Source: Gemmobacter megaterium (GTDB lineage: Bacteria > Pseudomonadota > Alphaproteobacteria > Rhodobacterales > Rhodobacteraceae). Taken from it: 64,000 nt of DNA. Position numbers and translations under genes: made by a program. Positions 1-8,476 of this stretch are shown piece after piece. How positions within the stretch are numbered: the first letter of the stretch is position 1; every line of letters starts with the position of its first letter. The stretch spans positions 496,001 through 560,000 of the forward strand of contig NZ_FTOT01000001.1 of assembly GCF_900156815.1 (NCBI RefSeq). The letters are read 5' to 3'. The notes beneath the pieces are model-generated. The model saw only the letters and a list, made by a program, of their open reading frames with translations. It was not told where the DNA came from and made no database searches.

Positions 1-795
1 CCGGGGCAGGGTGGCACACAGCGCCACCAGCCGGGCATAAAGCTCGATCCCGTCAAGTCCGGCGATGCGCATGGCGGCCCCGACCGATCCCCCGGACAGT
101 TGCGCCATGGCCTGTGGCGTATCGACCTCTGCGCCAGCGGTTGCCAGCGCCTGCGCCATGGCCTCGGGCGACAGGGCCTGCAAGGACAGCACCCGACAGC
201 GCGACCGGATGGTCGGCAACAGCCGGGCCGGCTGATGCGAGATCAGCAGCATCGTCACACCGGGCGGCGGTTCTTCCAGCAGCTTCAGCAAGGCATTGGC
301 GGCGGCGGCGTTCAGATCGTCCGCCGCATCCACGATGGCCACGCGCCGCCCGCCGTCGGCGGCGGACAGGGTGAAGAACGACTTCATCTTGCGCACTTCA
401 CCAACGGTGATGTCACGGGTCAGCGCATCGCCCTTGTCGTTCGGCCCCCGGCGCAACAGGAACAGGCGCGGCTCGGACAAGGCGCGCAGGCGGCGGGCGA
501 CCGGATCGTCCTCGGGGATATCCAGGCTTTGCGGGGGGGGCGGTGCAAGGAACCCGCCCACCTCTTCGGAGGTGGCGAGCAGGAAGCGGGCGATCCGCCA
601 GGCCAGCGTTGCCTTTCCCACGCCCCTTGGGCCGGTCAGCAGCCAGCCATGATGCAGGCGGCCCGAGCCATAGGCCTCCAGAAACGCGGCCTCGGCCCGG
701 TCCTGGCCCAGCAGCAGGCGGGTTTCACGCGGGTGCGGGGCACCTTCGGCGCGGTCGGGTTCGGGCAGGTCGCGGGAGTCGGGGGATTTCGCCAT
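1..795 (-). CDS. holB: DNA polymerase III subunit delta' (3' part cut by window edge)
   Basis: Clamp-loader subunit of DNA polymerase III; delta' works with gamma/tau and delta to load the beta clamp. The visible 265 codons start MAKSPDSRDLPEPD and contain a P-loop-like segment LLTGPRGVGKATLAWRIARF (about residues 55-74), then VAIVDAADDLNAAAANALLK and LEEPPPGVTMLLISH, the usual Walker B and sensor region of delta'. The reading frame is open to base 1, so the C-terminal collar domain is missing. The start at 795 is the only ATG close to the conserved N-terminus. It is divergent from the NDUFS4-like gene at 1024. tmk is the usual neighbour in this family but lies outside the window. Confidence 0.9.
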   Translation of the reverse strand, partial: MAKSPDSRDLPEPDRAEGAPHPRETRLLLGQDRAEAAFLEAYGSGRLHHGWLLTGPRGVGKATLAWRIARFLLATSEEVGGFLAPPPPQSLDIPEDDPVARRLRALSEPRLFLLRRGPNDKGDALTRDITVGEVRKMKSFFTLSAADGGRRVAIVDAADDLNAAAANALLKLLEEPPPGVTMLLISHQPARLLPTIRSRCRVLSLQALSPEAMAQALATAGAEVDTPQAMAQLSGGSVGAAMRIAGLDGIELYARLVALCATLPR

Positions 796-871
796 TCGCG
801 TCACTATGCCGGTTTGTGCGGGAAGGGCAACCGGGGGCCGTGGCAGGCACATCCCGGCGCGCCCCCGGCAG

Positions 872-932
872 CCGGTTCAACCGGAGGAACCCGGCAGACG
901 CCTCCGGCGGGGGTATTTGGGGCAAGATGAAA
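872..932 (+). repeat. Dispersed intergenic element, copy A
   Basis: A small perfect hairpin (CCGGTT / AACCGG, 872-884) is followed by a 33-base block (900-932) containing the motif GGGTATTT, then GGGGCAAGATGAAA. It lies between divergent holB and the NDUFS4-like gene, so this copy cannot serve as a terminator for a gene ending just upstream on its strand. Related copies are at 5621, 8402, 14342 and, degenerate, 47537. Confidence 0.75.
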
Positions 933-1023
933 CGGCAGCCCGATGGCGGCTTGCGCGTCGGGCACCTCTTGCGTCGCGGGGGCTGTTCTGCCAGAACCGG
1001 GACACAATCCGACGGAGAGTTTC

Positions 1024-1335
1024 ATGCGCGCCCGCATCTATCAGCCTGCCCGCAACGCCATGCAATCCGGCATGGGCAAGACCCGCGACTGGGTGCTGGA
1101 ATTTGTCCAGGCCGAAGCGCGCGAGATCGACCCGCTGATGGGCTGGACCTCCTCGGGCGATACCCAGCGTCAGGTGCGGTTGCGCTTTGCCACGCGCGAG
1201 GCAGCCGAGGACTATGCCCGGTCCAAGGGGCTGGAGGTCGATGTGATCGGCGCCAACACCCGCGCGCCGAATATCCGGCCCGCCGGATATGGCGAGAATT
1301 TCGCCACCAACCGCCGGGGTGCCTGGACGCACTGA
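1024..1335 (+). CDS. ETC complex I subunit, NDUFS4-like (103 aa)
   Basis: Accessory subunit of respiratory NADH:ubiquinone oxidoreductase; the NDUS4 family (mitochondrial 18-kDa/AQDQ subunit) is present in alphaproteobacterial complex I and helps stabilise the NADH-binding arm. The protein starts [20 protein letters not shown] and carries the family signatures [16 protein letters not shown] and the C-terminal PKSYGENF-like segment here reading [14 protein letters not shown]. The length matches bacterial members (about 100 aa). The ATG at 1024 was chosen because GGAGAG lies just upstream and the conserved region begins at once; an in-frame start at 943 would add an unrelated 27-residue tail. 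The gene is monocistronic and far from any nuo operon in this window. Confidence 0.85.
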   Translation: MRARIYQPARNAMQSGMGKTRDWVLEFVQAEAREIDPLMGWTSSGDTQRQVRLRFATREAAEDYARSKGLEVDVIGANTRAPNIRPAGYGENFATNRRGAWTH

Positions 1336-1476
1336 GGCGGCCTGTCGCAGTGTCGGGCGGCGGCCGGGCTCCGCCGACGCCGCCGATTCCGGCTGATCCG
1401 CAGTCTCACCTGTACGCGCGGCCGCCGCCGCCCGGCAGCGGGCCGTGACCTGGTGCGGCGCGGCCCCTTCTGCGGT

Positions 1477-2424
1477 TCAGCTGCGCCAGTCGAAGAACCC
1501 CGCCGGGGCCGCCGCCAGCAAGCGGCGTGCCAGATCCTCGCCCAGCGCGGCGGCCTCGGACATGGGGGCGCGTCCGTCCAGCGTGATCGCTTCGGATCCG
1601 TCAGGCCGCAGGATTTCGCCCCGCAGCCAGATCCGGTCGCCTTCGATCCGCGCAAGGCCCGCGATCGGCGTCTGGCACGAGCCGTCCAGCACCCGCAGCA
1701 TCGCGCGTTCGGCGCCAAGACGATGACCGGTTTCGGCGTGGTGGATCGGGTCAAGCAGGGCAGCGGTGCGCGCATCGCCCAGCCGCCGTTCGATCCCGAT
1801 GGCGCCCTGGCCGACAGCGGGCAGCATGTCGTCCGGGTCGATCGCCGAACGGGCCAACGGCGCCAGCCCCAGCCGGTTCAGCCCTGCCATGGCCAGGAAG
1901 GTGGCCACGGCCACACCGTCGCGCAGCTTTTGCAGCCGGGTCTGCACGTTGCCGCGGAATTCCACAACAATCAGATCCGGTCGGCGGTGGGTCAGCTGCG
2001 CTCGCCGGCGCAACGAGGAGGACCCGACGACAGCGCCCTGCGGCAGATCCGCCAGCCCCGTCGCCACATCGGACAGGAAGGCATCGCGCACATCCTCGCG
2101 TGGCAAGAAGCAGTCCAGCGTCAGCCCTTCGGGTTGCAGGGTCGGCATGTCCTTGGTGGAATGGACCGCGATGTCGATCCCGCCGTCCAGCAGCGCCTCT
2201 TCGATCTCGCGGGTGAACAGGCCCTTGCCGCCCGCCTCGCGCAGCGAGCGGTCCTGGATGCGGTCGCCGGTGACCTTGATCACCACGATCTCAAAGGCGG
2301 CCTCGGGCAGATCATGGGCGGCCATCAACCGGGCGCGGGTCTCGTAGGCCTGCGCAAGAGCCAGCGGCGAACCACGGGTGCCGATGCGAAGGGGCTGGGC
2401 GGGGGTGGGCAAGGGATGCGTCAT
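1477..2424 (-). CDS. hemC: Hydroxymethylbilane synthase (porphobilinogen deaminase)
   Basis: Cytoplasmic enzyme of tetrapyrrole synthesis that polymerises four porphobilinogens into hydroxymethylbilane. 315 aa, the usual family length. Visible signatures: [13 protein letters not shown] (14-26), the catalytic aspartate in HSTKDMP (Asp92), [11 protein letters not shown] (134-153), [10 protein letters not shown], and the dipyrromethane cofactor cysteine in [11 protein letters not shown] (Cys250). The start at 2424 gives a normal N-terminus; the frame stays open far upstream but runs antisense through hemE. It is divergent from hemE across 126 bp, so the two haem genes probably share a control region. 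Confidence 0.97.
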   Translation of the reverse strand: MTHPLPTPAQPLRIGTRGSPLALAQAYETRARLMAAHDLPEAAFEIVVIKVTGDRIQDRSLREAGGKGLFTREIEEALLDGGIDIAVHSTKDMPTLQPEGLTLDCFLPREDVRDAFLSDVATGLADLPQGAVVGSSSLRRRAQLTHRRPDLIVVEFRGNVQTRLQKLRDGVAVATFLAMAGLNRLGLAPLARSAIDPDDMLPAVGQGAIGIERRLGDARTAALLDPIHHAETGHRLGAERAMLRVLDGSCQTPIAGLARIEGDRIWLRGEILRPDGSEAITLDGRAPMSEAAALGEDLARRLLAAAPAGFFDWRS

Positions 2425-2550
2425 GCCTTTCTGTTTACGGGCCGCCCAAGAGCCTGTCCAGCGGGGCCAAGCGCCGCATCCCCCACCCGCGGCCTTGACA
2501 AGCGCGCCGCCGCAGTGGACCAACCCGCGACACCCGCATAGGAGGCCACC

Positions 2551-3579
2551 ATGACCGACAAGACCATCCTGCGCGCCCTTGCGGGCGAACGTCTGGACGT
2601 ACCGCCGGTCTGGCTGATGCGGCAGGCAGGGCGGTATCTGCCGGAATACCGGGCGACACGGGCCAAGGCCGGGGATTTCCTCACCCTGTGCTATACGCCG
2701 GATCTGGCGGCAGAGGTCACGTTGCAGCCGATCCGCCGCTATGGTTTTGACGCGGCGATCCTGTTTGCCGACATCCTCCTGATCGGACAGGCGCTGGGAT
2801 CGAAGCTGTGGTTCGCCGAAGGCGAAGGGCCGCGGATGTCCACCATCACCGATGCCGCCGGTGTGGCCGCCCTGCGCCCGGTCGAGGCGATTCACGAAAC
2901 GCTCTCGCCGGTCTACGAGACCGTGCGGATTCTTGCGCGTGAATTGCCCCGCGACACCACGCTGATCGGCTTTGCCGGGGCGCCATGGACGGTGGCCACC
3001 TACATGATCGCCGGGCGTGGCAAGGATGAACAGGCGGGCGCCCATGCGTTCAAGGCGGCGGACCGCACCGCCTTTTCCGCGCTGATCGACCGGATCGCCG
3101 AGGCGACGGTGGAATATCTGTCCGCCCAGATCACGGCGGGTGCCGAAGTGGTCAAACTGTTCGACAGCTGGGCCGGCAGCCTGTCGGGGCAGGATTTCAC
3201 CGATTTCGCCCTGGCCCCGACCGCCCGCATCATCGCGGCGCTCAAGGCCCGTCACCCCGGCATTCCGGTCATCGCCTTCCCGCGCGAGGCAGGGCAGGGC
3301 TATGTCGGATTTGCCCGTGCCACCGGGGCGGATTGCCTGGCGGTCGACAATTCGGTCAGCGCGGACTGGGCGGCGCAGCACCTGCAACCCGATGGCTGCG
3401 TGCAAGGCAATCTCGACCCGCGCCACATGGTGACAGGCGGACCGGCCCTGACCGCCGAGGCCCGGCGCATCATGCGCGCCTTTGCAGGGGGGCCGCATAT
3501 CTTCAACCTTGGCCATGGCATCACCCCGGATGCCGATCCCGACAACGTTCATCGCCTGCTGGAGGCGATCCGCGGCTGA
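2551..3579 (+). CDS. hemE: Uroporphyrinogen decarboxylase
   Basis: Converts uroporphyrinogen III to coproporphyrinogen III by removing four acetate carboxyls; cytoplasmic, cofactor-free. 342 aa as expected. Signatures: [16 protein letters not shown] (about 18-33), [32 protein letters not shown] and the C-terminal [17 protein letters not shown] strong ribosome site TAGGAGG lies 7 bases before the ATG. The gene is divergent from hemC and convergent with the ScfR-type regulator; its stop codon lies inside a 10-bp stem shared with the stop of that regulator (3577-3621). A TTGACA-like box at about 2493 is a possible -35, but I see no convincing -10. Confidence 0.97.
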   Translation: MTDKTILRALAGERLDVPPVWLMRQAGRYLPEYRATRAKAGDFLTLCYTPDLAAEVTLQPIRRYGFDAAILFADILLIGQALGSKLWFAEGEGPRMSTITDAAGVAALRPVEAIHETLSPVYETVRILARELPRDTTLIGFAGAPWTVATYMIAGRGKDEQAGAHAFKAADRTAFSALIDRIAEATVEYLSAQITAGAEVVKLFDSWAGSLSGQDFTDFALAPTARIIAALKARHPGIPVIAFPREAGQGYVGFARATGADCLAVDNSVSADWAAQHLQPDGCVQGNLDPRHMVTGGPALTAEARRIMRAFAGGPHIFNLGHGITPDADPDNVHRLLEAIRG

Positions 3580-3621
3580 TCCGGCGCCTGGGAACCGGGG
3601 GCATCGGGGCACGCCGGATCA
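3577..3621. terminator. Putative bidirectional terminator between convergent genes
   Basis: A perfect 10-bp inverted repeat TGATCCGGCG / CGCCGGATCA (3577-3586 and 3612-3621) with a 25-base loop. Each arm contains the TGA stop codon of one of the two convergent genes (hemE on +, ScfR-type regulator on -). No U-run follows, so it would be a weak intrinsic terminator or a transcript-end stabiliser. Confidence 0.5.
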
Positions 3622-4908
3622 CAGCGTGCCTTCTCCGGTGATCGCGGGTTCCCGCCGCGCGGTGCAATCATCGCGCGGGCAGATGCGGCACGAGGTTCCG
3701 ACAGGCCGACGCGGCGCCCCATCCCCTGACGCGGGCTGCAACAGCATGTAGGCCCGCATGACGCCGGGCGCCGCAAAACCGCGTGGATGCTCGAAGCTGC
3801 CCCAGGCCCAGGCATCGAACCCGGCAGCCAGACGCCCGGCCACTTCGATCCGCGCCTGTACCGGCTGTCCGGGGCGGCACAGCGCATCATACAGCGGCCA
3901 GAGCGGGCAGGCCGCCCCAAAGCGCGGCACTGGAAAACCGGGCAGGGGCTTGCGGAATACCAGGGTGCCCGACCCATCGCAGATCACCACCCCCAGGGGC
4001 CCGGTGTCGGGCGGCAGGGTGGCCAGGCGCCGGAACACCATCGCAGGCGTTGCGCCAAAGCGCGCGGCCAGCCGCCCCGGATCCATGCCGTCGCGCCGGA
4101 TCGCGGCCAGAAATCCCGGCAAGGGCAGGGCGCGGGCATCCTGTGCATAGGTCTCCAGCCAGTCGCGCGCCATCTGCCGCGCCGCGCGGCTGGCCAGTTC
4201 CGACGCCCCCTCCAGCACGCTTGCCGGATCCCCGCCTGCCTCCAACGACGGCAGGTGCCAGCCCTGAGCCGCCAGCCAGCTTTCCAGCTCTTCCTGCGGC
4301 GAGGCGATGCCCGTCTCCTGCGCGGCCACGCCGTCCAGATAGCCGACAAGCGCCTCGGCACCATTCGCCAGCCGCGCGGTATCTTCCGCCAGATTGCGCT
4401 CGAAGCGCGCGCGCCACTCGGGTTCGATATCCGGGGTATCGGCCAGAATGGCCGCGGTGGAACGCACGGATGTCGCGGCCGACAACAATTCGTGCAGACC
4501 GGCGGACAGATGCGGATCCTGGCTCATCCGGTCGCTCAGCGCCTCGACCGCCTGCTCCAGTTGCGCGATGCGCCGGTTCTGCGTGGCCACGAGCGCAGCC
4601 CAGCCCGGATAGCGGCCTGCGAATTCCTCTGCCCGATCCAGTTCGGCCGCGACACCCGCCGCCGCCGCCGCCTCGCGCAGCGCAGCGCCGGTATCGGCAT
4701 CATCGACCCCTTGCAGGGCGTCGGCCGACACCCCCAGCGCCAGGGCGATCCGCTCCAGCAGGTCGCCCGCAACCCGGCGGCGGTTGTGTTCGATCAGGTT
4801 GAGATAACTCGCCGACACACCGACGGCCTGGGCAAGCTCTGACTGACGCAGCCCGGTGCGGGTGCGGTGTTCGCGGATGCGGGTGCCAGTCAGGGCGTTC
4901 AGCGGCAT
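3619..4908 (-). CDS. XRE-type short-chain fatty acyl-CoA regulator (ScfR/PccR family)
   Basis: 429-aa DNA-binding regulator. An XRE helix-turn-helix sits at about residues 8-63 (TGTRIREHRTRTGLRQSELA, then ASYLNLIEHNRRR). A long middle region follows, then a DUF2083-like C-terminus ending in a cysteine cluster, TSCRICPRDDC. Family knowledge: PccR of Rhodobacter sphaeroides, same architecture, binds short-chain acyl-CoAs and controls propionyl-CoA carboxylase genes. I see no HExxH motif in the middle, so it is not an active ImmA/IrrE-type protease. The start at 4908 has GGAGGACC directly upstream. No propionyl-CoA or glyoxylate-bypass genes are adjacent, so the target is not evident from context. 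It may act on an unlinked carboxylase or on the carboxylase cluster at 55-64 kb; that is inference. Confidence 0.8.
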   Translation of the reverse strand: MPLNALTGTRIREHRTRTGLRQSELAQAVGVSASYLNLIEHNRRRVAGDLLERIALALGVSADALQGVDDADTGAALREAAAAAGVAAELDRAEEFAGRYPGWAALVATQNRRIAQLEQAVEALSDRMSQDPHLSAGLHELLSAATSVRSTAAILADTPDIEPEWRARFERNLAEDTARLANGAEALVGYLDGVAAQETGIASPQEELESWLAAQGWHLPSLEAGGDPASVLEGASELASRAARQMARDWLETYAQDARALPLPGFLAAIRRDGMDPGRLAARFGATPAMVFRRLATLPPDTGPLGVVICDGSGTLVFRKPLPGFPVPRFGAACPLWPLYDALCRPGQPVQARIEVAGRLAAGFDAWAWGSFEHPRGFAAPGVMRAYMLLQPASGDGAPRRPVGTSCRICPRDDCTARREPAITGEGTL

Positions 4909-5023
4909 GGGGTCCTCCGGCCATGTGCGGCACCATAAGGCCAATCGGCGCCAGCGTCACGCAGGCCCTTGGCGCGCGCGCCCCCCGCGCCTATAAGGTC
5001 GCCATCAGCCGAAGGAGCCCCCG

Positions 5024-5611
5024 ATGCGCGAGGCCACGATCACCCGCACCACTGCCGAAACCGAGATTTCCGTCGCGGTGACTCTCGATGGCACGGGCCG
5101 CTATGACATGGCGACCGGGGTGGGGTTCTTTGACCACATGCTGGACCAGCTTGCGCGGCATTCGCTGATCGACATCACCTTGCGCTGCAAGGGCGATCTG
5201 CATATCGACGACCACCACACGGTCGAGGATTGCGGCATCGCGCTGGGTCAGGCGCTGGCGCGCGCGCTGGGCGACAAACGCGGAATCCGCCGCTATGGCG
5301 AATGCACCCTGCCGATGGATGACGCGCGGGTGCAGGCCGCGCTCGATCTGTCGGGCCGCCCCTTCCTTGTCTGGGATGTCACCTTCCCGACCCAGAAGAT
5401 CGGCAGCTTCGATACCGAACTGGTGCGCGAATTCTTTCAGGCCCTGGCCACCCATGGCGGCATCACGCTGCATGTGACGCAAGCCGCCGGGATCAACAGC
5501 CACCATATCGCCGAGGCCGCGTTCAAGGCGGTGGCCCGCGCCCTGCGCGACGCGGTTGAAACCGATCTGCGCAAGGCCGACGCGATTCCCTCCACCAAGG
5601 GCATGCTCTGA
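5024..5611 (+). CDS. hisB: Imidazoleglycerol-phosphate dehydratase
   Basis: Sixth step of histidine synthesis: dehydrates imidazole glycerol phosphate to imidazole acetol phosphate using Mn. 195 aa, the monofunctional length with no phosphatase domain. Duplicated metal-binding histidine motifs are present: [14 protein letters not shown] and [14 protein letters not shown] in the first half, GGITLHV and [12 protein letters not shown] in the second. GAAGGAGC precedes the ATG. hisH follows 86 bp downstream on the same strand, separated by an inverted copy of the dispersed element, so the two may not be tightly coupled. Confidence 0.97.
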   Translation: MREATITRTTAETEISVAVTLDGTGRYDMATGVGFFDHMLDQLARHSLIDITLRCKGDLHIDDHHTVEDCGIALGQALARALGDKRGIRRYGECTLPMDDARVQAALDLSGRPFLVWDVTFPTQKIGSFDTELVREFFQALATHGGITLHVTQAAGINSHHIAEAAFKAVARALRDAVETDLRKADAIPSTKGML

Positions 5612-5620
5612 CCGCCGGTC

Positions 5621-5657
5621 TTTCATCTTGCCCCAAATACCCCCCCCGCCGGAGGCG
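5621..5657 (-). repeat. Dispersed intergenic element, copy B (inverted)
   Basis: On the - strand this reads CCTCCGGCGG, a G run, GGTATTTGGGG and CAAGATGAAA. Apart from a longer G run the core matches copy A. It lies between hisB and hisH, both on +, so it is antisense to this pair. Confidence 0.75.
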
Positions 5658-5697
5658 TCCGCACGCAGGTCCGGGTCCAAGGCCGAAAGGATAAGCG

Positions 5698-6336
5698 ATG
5701 CTGACCGTCCTCGTCGATTACGACAGCGGCAACCTGCATTCTGCTGAAAAAGCATTCCAGCGCATGGCGGCAGAGGTCGGTGCCGGCGAGGTTCTGGTCT
5801 CGTCACAGCCCGAAGATGTCGCCCGTGCAAACCGTATCGTGCTGCCCGGCGATGGCGCCTTTCCGGCCTGCCGGCAGGCGCTGTCCGATCATACCGGCCT
5901 GTTCGAGGCAATCGACGACGGCGTGCGCCGTCGTGGCGTGCCGTTTCTGGGCATCTGCGTCGGAATGCAGATGCTGGCCACCCGCGGGCTGGAATATCAC
6001 GAGACGCGCGGTTTTGGCTGGATCGGCGGCGATGTAACGCGCATCACCCCTGCCGATCCGGGCATGAAGGTGCCGCATATGGGCTGGAACGATCTGGTGA
6101 TCGACCGGCCCCATCCTGTGCTCGACGGGATTGCGACCGGCGATCATGCCTATTTCGTGCATTCCTACGCCATGCAGGTGACCGATCCGGCAGAGTTGCT
6201 GGCACATGTCGAGTATGCCGGTCCGGTCACGGCCATTGTCGGCCGCGACAATGTGGTGGGCACGCAATTCCACCCGGAAAAATCCCAGGCAACCGGATTG
6301 CGGCTGATTGCCAATTTCCTGCGCTGGCGGCCCTGA
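5698..6336 (+). CDS. hisH: Imidazole glycerol phosphate synthase, glutamine amidotransferase subunit
   Basis: Class I glutaminase that supplies ammonia to HisF for ring closure in histidine synthesis. 212 aa. The nucleophile cysteine is in FLGICVGMQML (Cys87), and the catalytic His/Glu pair is in GTQFHPEKSQATG near residue 195. The N-terminus VLVDYDSGNLHS is typical. Start at ATG 5698 after AAAGGATAAGCG. In relatives hisA and hisF usually follow; here the next genes are a 55-aa protein and murA, so the his genes are split. Confidence 0.96.
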   Translation: MLTVLVDYDSGNLHSAEKAFQRMAAEVGAGEVLVSSQPEDVARANRIVLPGDGAFPACRQALSDHTGLFEAIDDGVRRRGVPFLGICVGMQMLATRGLEYHETRGFGWIGGDVTRITPADPGMKVPHMGWNDLVIDRPHPVLDGIATGDHAYFVHSYAMQVTDPAELLAHVEYAGPVTAIVGRDNVVGTQFHPEKSQATGLRLIANFLRWRP

Positions 6337-6427
6337 TCCCTTGCAGGTCCGGGTCCGGCTGGCAGCCTGCCGCGCAAGGGCGGGCTGCGATCTGGACGGC
6401 TTGGCCGGCTTGGGCTACATCCCCGAC

Positions 6428-6595
6428 ATGACAGCCTCTGACCCTCCCAGGAAAAAGACGCCTGCGCCCGACAGCCGCGATGCGCGGCTCAAGGCGGCGC
6501 TGCGGGCCAATCTGGGCCGCCGCAAGGCGCAGGCCCGTGAACGTGCGGCGGGGGACGAGGACGAAGACAGCGATACAGGGCAGGACGAAGGATAA
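6428..6595 (+). CDS. Small conserved basic/acidic protein upstream of murA (55 aa)
   Basis: Begins [20 protein letters not shown] and continues [20 protein letters not shown] with an acidic tail. The [21 protein letters not shown] core is a pattern I recognise from unnamed small proteins next to murA in alphaproteobacteria. Function is unknown. There is no signal peptide or membrane segment; the composition suggests a soluble, largely helical or disordered protein. It ends 5 bp before murA and is likely co-transcribed. An in-frame upstream start at 6308 would overlap the hisH end and adds poor sequence, so 6428 is preferred. Confidence 0.65.
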   Translation: MTASDPPRKKTPAPDSRDARLKAALRANLGRRKAQARERAAGDEDEDSDTGQDEG

Positions 6596-6600
6596 CGGGC

Positions 6601-7869
6601 ATGGATGCGATTCTGGTGCGCGGTGGCGCGGAACTGAACGGGGAAATCCCCATTGCGGGCGCCAAGAACGCCTGCCTGACGCTGATGCCGGCGACGCTGC
6701 TGTCGGACGAACCGCTGACGCTGACCAATGCGCCGCGGCTGTCCGACATCCGCACCATGACCAGCCTGCTGCAATCGCTGGGCGCCGAAGTGCAGGCGCT
6801 GCAAGGCGGGCGCGTCCTGGCGCTGTCCTCGCATGACGTGACCAGCCAACATGCCGATTACGACATCGTGCGCAAGATGCGCGCCTCGATTCTGGTGCTG
6901 GGGCCGCTGCTGGCGCGGTTTGGCCGGGCCGAGGTCTCGTTGCCCGGTGGCTGTGCCATTGGCGCGCGGCCCGTCGACCTGCACCTCAGGGCGATGGAGG
7001 CCCTGGGGGCCGAAATGGACCTGCGCGACGGCTATGTCCATGCCAGGGCCCCTGCGGGAGGCTTGCGCGGGGCGGTGATCGACTTTCCCTTCGTCTCGGT
7101 CGGGGCGACGGAAAACGCGCTGATGGCCGCCGTTCTGGCGCGGGGAACCACCGAAATCCGCAATGCGGCGCGCGAGCCGGAAATCGTCGATCTGGTGCAC
7201 TGCCTGCGGCGGATGGGCGCGCAGATCGAGGGCGAGGGCACCTCGACCCTGACTGTCCAGGGTGTCACCAGCCTGTCGGGCGCCACGCATCCCGTGGTGA
7301 CGGACCGGATCGAGTTGGGCACCTACATGCTGGCCCCGGCGATCTGCGGCGGGACGGTCGAATGCCTGGGCGGACGGATGGACCTGGTCGCGGCCTTTGC
7401 CGAAAAGCTGGACCAGGCGGGTGTCTCGGTCGAAGAGACGGCGCGGGGCCTAAAGGTCAGCCGCAAGAATGGCCGGGTGTCGGCGGTGAACGTGGTAACA
7501 GAACCCTTCCCCGGCTTTCCGACCGATCTTCAGGCCCAGATGATGGCACTGCTGTGCACGGCCCAGGGGGTCTCGGTGCTGGAAGAGAAAATCTTTGAGA
7601 ACCGCTTCATGCATGCGCCCGAACTGATGCGGATGGGGGCAAGGATCGACGTGCATGGCGGCACTGCCACCGTGACCGGGGTGGACCGGCTGCGCGGTGC
7701 CCCGGTGATGGCCACCGACCTGCGCGCCAGCGTGTCCCTGATCCTGGCCGGTCTGGCCGCCGAAGGGGAAACGCTGGTCAAGCGGGTCTATCATCTGGAT
7801 CGTGGCTATGAGAGGGTCGAGGAGAAACTCGGCGCCTGCGGCGCCTCGATCGAGCGGGTGGCAGACTGA
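6601..7869 (+). CDS. murA: UDP-N-acetylglucosamine 1-carboxyvinyltransferase
   Basis: First committed step of peptidoglycan synthesis: transfers enolpyruvate from PEP to UDP-GlcNAc. 422 aa. The N-terminal substrate loop is [15 protein letters not shown] (20-34), and the PEP-attacking, fosfomycin-sensitive cysteine is Cys118 in [15 protein letters not shown]. RASxSLILAG-type and [14 protein letters not shown] signatures close the protein. The stop TGA overlaps the ATG of the DUF2948 gene by one base, so the two are translationally coupled. hisD often follows in relatives but is absent here. Confidence 0.97.
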   Translation: MDAILVRGGAELNGEIPIAGAKNACLTLMPATLLSDEPLTLTNAPRLSDIRTMTSLLQSLGAEVQALQGGRVLALSSHDVTSQHADYDIVRKMRASILVLGPLLARFGRAEVSLPGGCAIGARPVDLHLRAMEALGAEMDLRDGYVHARAPAGGLRGAVIDFPFVSVGATENALMAAVLARGTTEIRNAAREPEIVDLVHCLRRMGAQIEGEGTSTLTVQGVTSLSGATHPVVTDRIELGTYMLAPAICGGTVECLGGRMDLVAAFAEKLDQAGVSVEETARGLKVSRKNGRVSAVNVVTEPFPGFPTDLQAQMMALLCTAQGVSVLEEKIFENRFMHAPELMRMGARIDVHGGTATVTGVDRLRGAPVMATDLRASVSLILAGLAAEGETLVKRVYHLDRGYERVEEKLGACGASIERVAD

Positions 7870-8348
7870 TGGCGGATGCGCGGTTCGAAGACGGTGGCGA
7901 ACAGCCCCTGAGGCTGAAGGCAGAGGCGGCCGAGGACCTGCCGGTCCTGTCGGCCCTGTTGCAGGATGCGGTCTTTACCGGAACCGACATGGGCTGGTCG
8001 CGCAAGGGCCGCCGGTTTGACGTGCTGCTCAACCGTTTCCGCTGGGAAGATCGCGCGGCGGCCGCGCGCGATGGCCGGCCCTTCGAGCGGGTGCGCAGCG
8101 TGCTGAGCGTGCTGGACGTGCGGCAGGTGACGTCCCAGGGCCTGGACATGCGCGACCGGGACAGCATCCTGTCGGCGCTCGCGCTGGAGTTCGAACCGGG
8201 CGAGGACGGGACGGGTGTGCTGACGCTGGTGCTGGCTGGCGACGGGGCGCTGCGGCTGTCGGTGGAATGCGTGAACGTGATGCTGACCGATGTCACCCGC
8301 CCCTATCGTGCGCCGTCCGGCAAGGTGCCGCAGCATCCCGAAGGCTGA
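7869..8348 (+). CDS. DUF2948 family protein (159 aa)
   Basis: Conserved alphaproteobacterial protein of unknown function, typically placed directly after murA as here (TGATG overlap). Recognised by LKAEAAEDLPVLSALLQDAV, a following WSRKGRRFDVLLNRFRWE block and the end VECVNVMLTDVTRPY. No signal peptide or membrane segment is visible; probably a soluble cytoplasmic protein. The tight coupling suggests a cell-envelope or murA-associated role, but that is inference only. Confidence 0.85.
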   Translation: MADARFEDGGEQPLRLKAEAAEDLPVLSALLQDAVFTGTDMGWSRKGRRFDVLLNRFRWEDRAAAARDGRPFERVRSVLSVLDVRQVTSQGLDMRDRDSILSALALEFEPGEDGTGVLTLVLAGDGALRLSVECVNVMLTDVTRPYRAPSGKVPQHPEG

Positions 8349-8401
8349 GCACTGGTTATTCGCCCGCATCATGCTTAGGTGGGGGGTGCGGAGGCTGCGG
8401 G

Positions 8402-8451
8402 CCGGGGGGCTGGCCCCCCGGACCCCCCAGGGTATTTGAGGCAAGATGAAA
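8402..8451 (+). repeat. Dispersed intergenic element, copy C, with strong hairpin
   Basis: A perfect 9-bp inverted repeat CCGGGGGGC / GCCCCCCGG (8402-8421) is followed by GGGTATTT, GAGGCAAG, ATGAAA (8430-8451). It lies about 50 bp after the DUF2948 stop and 25 bp before ycjX. The hairpin could terminate the murA-DUF2948 transcript. Confidence 0.75.
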
Positions 8452-8476
8452 TGGCTGCCCCCGGAGGGGCTTTCCG

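Noticed and set aside
4909-5023. Short open frames in the gap before hisB
   Set aside because: Frames here (for example the upstream extension of the regulator to 4944) lack ribosome sites and conservation-type composition.
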